Origin: Fremontodendron californicum
Lineage: Eukaryota > Streptophyta > Magnoliopsida > Malvales > Malvaceae
Assembly (NCBI GenBank): GCA_030761205.1
Contig: JAULJL010000004.1
Coordinates: forward strand, 36,862,172 to 36,926,171
DNA length: 64,000 nucleotides
Reading direction: 5' to 3'
Shown piece after piece: positions 58,829 through 64,000 of the stretch (its first letter is position 1; every line of letters starts with the position of its first letter). A model generated the notes under the pieces. It ran no database searches and was not told the origin of the DNA. It worked only from the letters and a program-made list of their open reading frames with translations. The translations under genes and the position numbers were made by a program.

Positions 58829-61800
58829 ATGGTACTCGATTGCTTTGGTTGTTTTTCTATTTTTTGGGTCTAGTTGAATCGGTTGAACGTGGCATCTTGT
58901 TATTTGATTCCTACTTAAATTTTTTTTTTGAGATACTCTATTTAGTTTCAGTTTCATTTTTATTTATTAAATATTTTAAGCAATCTTAAAAATAGATAGG
59001 AAATTCTTTGATGTATTCCTTGCTATGGCATTTTTGTTTTTTCATGTTATATTGGAAAAATGATGAATGCCTTTTGAATTATAGATTAAAAATATTCAAA
59101 TATATAAATTTCTAAGATTAGAAAATTAGAATGTTTATGTTGACTTAAAAATCGAAATGCAGTCCAGATGTAGAGCAACATTTGATTGGTGTTATAGTAT
59201 TTTGTTTATATTTTTACAAGTGGGTTTGATGTAAATGAAGTGTAGAGTTGGGATTAATTTATTGGATCAGTTTAGAAGGTAAAAGGTATAATCTTTGTCG
59301 GCTGTAGATTAATTAAGGTTTTTTCCCTCTGTTTAAGCACCCATCAATTACAAACATGACTTGGAATGACTGTTTTTTCAATGCTGTGCTTAGTTTATAT
59401 TTGTTTAGGATAATAAGATTGAAATCTTTTTCTTACTAAATATTATTAGCTTTCACTCGATGTCTAACTATTAATAAAATAGTGGAGAAATTAAGTTGGC
59501 TATATCATCCGCGGTAATGAATAACTTTTAGTCTTGGATTTTGGATGGTAAAAATTGATGGTAGTTATTAGTCTCATAATTAGACTTAAGTTGGCAGTTG
59601 AAATGGAGGTTGAGGATGTCATAGTGAGGCGATATTACTATGGCGGTGCGTTTGGTGAGTGCCATTGGCTGACAATTTATCGATTATTTTGGATGCTGAA
59701 CATGTACTGCATGCTTCAAAATTTGTTTTTGATGAGGATTTATGTTCTTATGGACAAAGTTTGAGCTACAATGCTTGATAGAGTTTCATGCCATTGTTGT
59801 GAAATTCACACAGAATCCAAGAAATATTTCTTTGTTTATTAGGGTACTTTGTTATTGACTTATTGGCATTGGTCTTCTTTTTATGTGTATTTTTGAACCA
59901 TCTTTGTTATACACTTTATTTACAAAAAATAGCACTATTTTACTCCTTGGCAAACACTTAAGTTTAATTCTTGTTCATCTTAAACTGATATGCATTGTTT
60001 ATGACGTGGAATGTTCATTAATTTGGCATATTGCTCGTTTCAAGAAACCTGTTATTGATTGGAGATGAGAAATTAATTCATTATTGATCTTCTTTTCATG
60101 AACTATTCTTTTGTGCATACTTGTTTCAGACAGTCATGACTGTTTGTGTTTGTAAACTTTGTTTCTTTCTTTGCATGGCTAATACTTTCATATACTCGCA
60201 GGCTCCACCAGCTAACATTATTGTAGGTTCTCATGTATGGGTTGAAGATCCGGCACTTGCATGGATTGATGGAGAAGTTTTTAAAATCAGTGGTGAAGAA
60301 GTTCATGTCCACACAACAAATGGAAAAACTGTGAGTTTATTTTAGCCTTTTGTTGATATGTATATCTGTAACATGTGCTACTTATTCATGTGAATAAAAT
60401 TTTCTATTAGATGTCAACATGTTTGTGATTGATTAATTCTACTATTTCAATCCTACTGCATAATTTACGAGTTCTAAAGTCAGACAAGGCCACGTCAAGC
60501 AATTTCTAGCTTGGCAGTTGGTCAGTACAATCTGTTAGTATATAGTTTGAAGTGTGCATCTAAAGTTCATTTAGTTATTTCAAAGCGAAACTTTGATGTT
60601 TACATCTACTAGTTCTCTGCTATTTCTACTTATATTTTCCAGTCTTTTTTTGGATGGATTCTACTCTTAGTATTTTTACTGACCAAAGAACTGATGGCAG
60701 GCTGTGACAAATATCTCAAAGGTATTTCCAAAAGATACTGAAGCACCTCCTGGAGGTGTTGATGACATGACAAAGCTCTCATATTTGCACGAACCTGGAG
60801 TGCTGCATAACTTGGCTATGAGATATGAACTTAATGAAATCTATGTAAGATATTTTCTGTTCACATGCTGAAGTAGATTTTGAGCAAAGAAAATTGTCGA
60901 TTAATTTCAAAGCCATCATAGTCTTGCTGCTCTTGCATGCTGAAGTGCTGTTCTTTGCTACTTTCCTCAGACATACACTGGAAATATCCTGATTGCTATA
61001 AATCCATTCCAAAGGTTACCACACCTGTATGATACTCACATGATGGAGCAATATAAAGGGGCTGGATTTGGAGAGCTGAGTCCTCATGTTTTTGCCGTTG
61101 CAGATGTTGCATATAGGTAAATACCCTCTGTTCTACATCAGATGTTTCCAAGTAATGCTCTCTCTGATTTATCATGTAAACAGGGCAATGATGAATGAGG
61201 GAAAAAGCAACTCAATTCTAGTTAGTGGAGAAAGTGGTGCTGGTAAGACTGAGACTACAAAGATGCTCATGCGATACCTTGCATACCTTGGCGGTCGATC
61301 TGGAGTTGAAGGGCGTACAGTTGAACAACAAGTTCTAGAAGTAAGATGAATCTTAAACCTAACAACCCTCTTGGCCTCCACTTTATTTGCTTAAATCTGT
61401 AATTCTTATGTAGTTTCTGCAATGGTTATCATACATCCAATGAATTGAAAAGAATGAGAGCATTTGCCTGACTTGGTACATGTGGATGTTTAATTTTTGC
61501 AGTCTAATCCTGTTCTTGAAGCTTTTGGAAATGCAAAAACTGTTAGGAACAACAACTCAAGGTGAGTGTATGTTTGCTATAGGATTTGAAAAATTACAAC
61601 CTTCTTCATACATGATAGCCTATTCCACTCCCCATCTCTAATAGCAAATGTTGGGTCTAAAGAGGTTTTAAAAAGATGGATCAAGGGTCAGTTCGTGTTT
61701 CAGCCATTGCAGCTGGTCGGTCTATTTTAATATAAAAATGATGGTTTCTCCAATCAATCGTTTGATTTGTCATTTCTTTGAATTAGTTTATGTGTTTATC

Positions 61801-63432
61801 TGAGTTTTCCTGCCTCTTGGTACTATGTAGTCGTTTTGGTAAATTTGTTGAGATCCAATTTGACAAGAATGGGAGGATATCTGGGGCGGCTGTTCGTACA
61901 TATTTGCTGGAACGTTCTCGAGTTTGTCAAATTTCAAATCCTGAAAGAAATTACCACTGCTTTTACCTTCTTTGTGCAGCACCGCCCGAGGTACTATTTG
62001 CTTTTATAATGAATATTTCTGTTTTTGGCATCAATCTTCATGTGCATTTAGACTTGCCTATCCTGCTAATAATAGGCAATTGATTGATAATGTTCTCTGA
62101 CAATTTTCAGGTTAGAGAAAAGTTTAAGTTGGGAGACCCTAGATGTTTCCATTACCTTAATCAATCGAGCTGCCATGCATTGGATGGGGTAGATGATGCT
62201 CAGGAGTACCTTGCAACTATAAGGGCCATGGATGTAGTTGGAATCAGCGAGGAAGATCAGGTCAGTCTTCTCTTCCATTATTTTGAAAAAAATAGTGCAC
62301 TTGTGGTTGCATTCATATTTTTCACTATGAATGATTCTTTCAGGAGACAATTTTTGGTGTTGTGGCTGCCATTTTACATATTGGTAACATTGAATTTGCA
62401 AAGGGAGCTGAAGCTGACTCTTCAGTTATCAAGGATGAGAAATCTTGGTTCCATCTTAATACCACAGCTGAACTGCTCAAGTACGACCTATTCATCTTCT
62501 TGTTGAATATATTCTTGATTTCTTATCTTATATTATTTCTTTAATCAATATTTCTCATAAACAAATATAATAGGTGTGATATCAAGAGCTTGGAAGATGC
62601 ACTAATAAAGCGTGTAATGGTTACCCCAGAAGAAATTATTACAAGAACTCTGGATCCTGTTGCTGCAGTCGGTAGCAGGGATGCGTTAGCTAAAACAGTC
62701 TATTCTCGCTTGTTTGATTGGTAAAGAATCTTCATCTCTACTTTGTATTCAACCATAGTGCATGAACTTCTAAAACACTTTTCTTTGTTTCCATCAGGCT
62801 TGTGGATAAGATCAACATTTCAATTGGGCAAGATCCAAACTCAAAGCAATTGATTGGAGTACTTGATATTTATGGGTTTGAGAGCTTTAAGTTTAATAGG
62901 TAAGACATTTGCCTTTAAATTCAATTAAATGGAATATTTACTATTGTAGCTAAACAAGGTTTCGTCTATTTTCTTGTATCTATAGTTTTGAACAGTTTTG
63001 CATCAATTTTACTAATGAAAAACTGCAGCAGCATTTCAATCAGGTTTGGTAACTTCCACATAGTTCTTTTCCCCTACTTCAGATGCTACCTTGACCATGC
63101 TTATTCTGAATATATCGTAATTTTGTCTTTGCAGCACGTTTTTAAAATGGAACAGGAGGAATACACAAAAGAAGAAATCAATTGGAGCTACATAGAATTT
63201 GTTGATAACCAGGATGTGTTGGATTTGATAGAGAAGGTTCAACATTGTTGCTTGCTTGTCTCTTCTTAATTTATATGAGCTAATCTTTCCAAGAATATGA
63301 TATGTTTTTGTTTCTTCATAAATTTAAGTATTCTTCACCGTCTTCTCATGCATCATGTTGCATAATTACAATTACTTACTTTATCTTTCTGCAGAAACCT
63401 GGAGGAATTATTGCACTTCTCGATGAAGCTTG
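58829..63432 (+). CDS. Class XI myosin heavy chain, N-terminal part of motor (3' end outside window)
   Basis: Coding exons: 58829-58831 (ATG only), 60202-60330, 60701-60844, 60971-61116, 61184-61340, 61503-61561, 61831-61990, 62111-62260, 62344-62480, 62574-62720, 62798-62899, 62986-63043, 63135-63236, 63395-63432; then the window ends in an intron. This yields 510 residues of a protein usually near 1,500. It opens with the myosin XI SH3-like domain (APPANIIVGSHVWVEDP), then P-loop GESGAGKTETTK (from 61227), switch I NNNSSRFGK, switch II LDIYGFESF, and QHVFKMEQEEYTKEEI. Class XI myosins drive organelle transport and cytoplasmic streaming along actin. Residues match the XI-K-like group closely, but several plant XI paralogues are near-identical here, so no symbol is given. 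All thirteen junctions keep frame. The noncoding leader starts near 58545. Confidence 0.95.
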
Positions 63433-63484
63433 GTATGCAGCTATTATTTTGCTCTATTTGGTACATTATTTTTTTTGAAGCTTT

Positions 63485-64000
63485 AGGGGACCTAAGTCAC
63501 CAGTGAAGCACGGACACTCCCGTGCAGGGGAGTGTCCAAGTGTCGGACACGGCAGGATACATGCCGGACACGTCAAAAAAATAAAAATAAAATTGGACAC
63601 CGATCAAGACACGGCTGGACACGCGATGAAGGGTTTTTCTTTTGCATTTTTCCCCAAATATGGAATCAACAATGAGTAAAAACACATACATATCTTAAGG
63701 AAGTCAACTGCTTGAAATCCATAAAGAAAATGAAGAAAACAGATAGATAAATAACAAGAACTAAGAGTTAAATACTGAAAAGAGTGGGAGTAGAAAGCAA
63801 AGTATCAACGAAAATATGTTACAAGGACTGAGAACAAGAGAGAAAGAAGACGGAGGTGGTACAAAACGAGACAAGTATGAAAAGAATTCTCTTGTTGAAT
63901 AATTTAGAGTATCCGCCTTTCGGCTTTTGAGTTTGAGCTATTTGGTCTTAATGGGTTTTTTAAGGTTCAAGTTTTTAAATTCAAAAGTCAAAACTGATTT
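63485..64000. repeat. Repeat insertion in myosin intron with GGACAC hairpin motifs
   Basis: Just after the exon ending at 63432 the intron changes character. CGGACACTCCC and GGGGAGTGTCC (63511-63538) form a perfect short hairpin, followed by GTCGGACACGG, CCGGACACGTC, TTGGACACCG and CTGGACACGC within 100 bp. The AT-rich sequence after it runs past the window edge. Repeated GGACAC(G) words at one end suggest the terminus of a DNA transposon. Family and far end cannot be seen. Confidence 0.5.

Overview
The window is nuclear DNA from a flowering plant, most likely a eudicot. The evidence is multi-exon genes with GT-AG introns, AT-rich intergenic DNA full of small transposons, and plant-only families (MKK2-type MAPKK, class XI myosin, HAB-type PP2C, DUF4408/DUF761 protein). 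The species cannot be named from sequence alone. Splice sites were read by eye and checked by reading frame across each junction.

Layout. 22-4087 (+): 3' part of an NDR-family AGC kinase. About 4830-5780: a TRIM-like retroelement with tandemly repeated modules. About 7150-20300 (+): a 1,282-residue plant-specific nuclear-type protein of the SRRM-like/SAGA-associated family, whose long leader intron holds a solo LTR with a matching 5-bp target duplication. 24659-26807 (+): a broken HAB1/HAB2-like PP2C. 28558-31191 (-): an intact MKK2-like MAPKK. 34526-~34970 (-): a second TRIM copy. 35686-38072 (-): an LYAR-type zinc-finger nucleolar protein. 38150-43847: a gene-poor stretch containing a foldback MITE. 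43848-45713 (+): a single-exon proline-rich DUF4408/DUF761 membrane protein. ~46385-47940: a 1.5-kb inverted-repeat element with nested palindromes. 50867-52435 (-): a threonine synthase pseudogene. 53800-58500: a foldback element and two Tourist-like MITEs. 58829-end (+): 5' part of a class XI myosin.

The genes form no operon or pathway. Their order matters instead. From memory, NDR kinase, SRRM-like protein and LYAR homologues lie together in Arabidopsis At2g193xx-194xx, and SRRM-like protein, MKK2 and threonine synthase lie together in At4g297xx-298xx. The window therefore looks like one unreduced ancestral block whose Arabidopsis counterparts split after genome duplication. No wholly new system was found. 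The most unusual sequences are the nested-palindrome foldback element, the multimeric TRIM, the two fresh-looking pseudogenes among intact genes, a candidate 27-nt in-frame exon in MKK2, and the myosin start codon standing alone at the end of its first exon.
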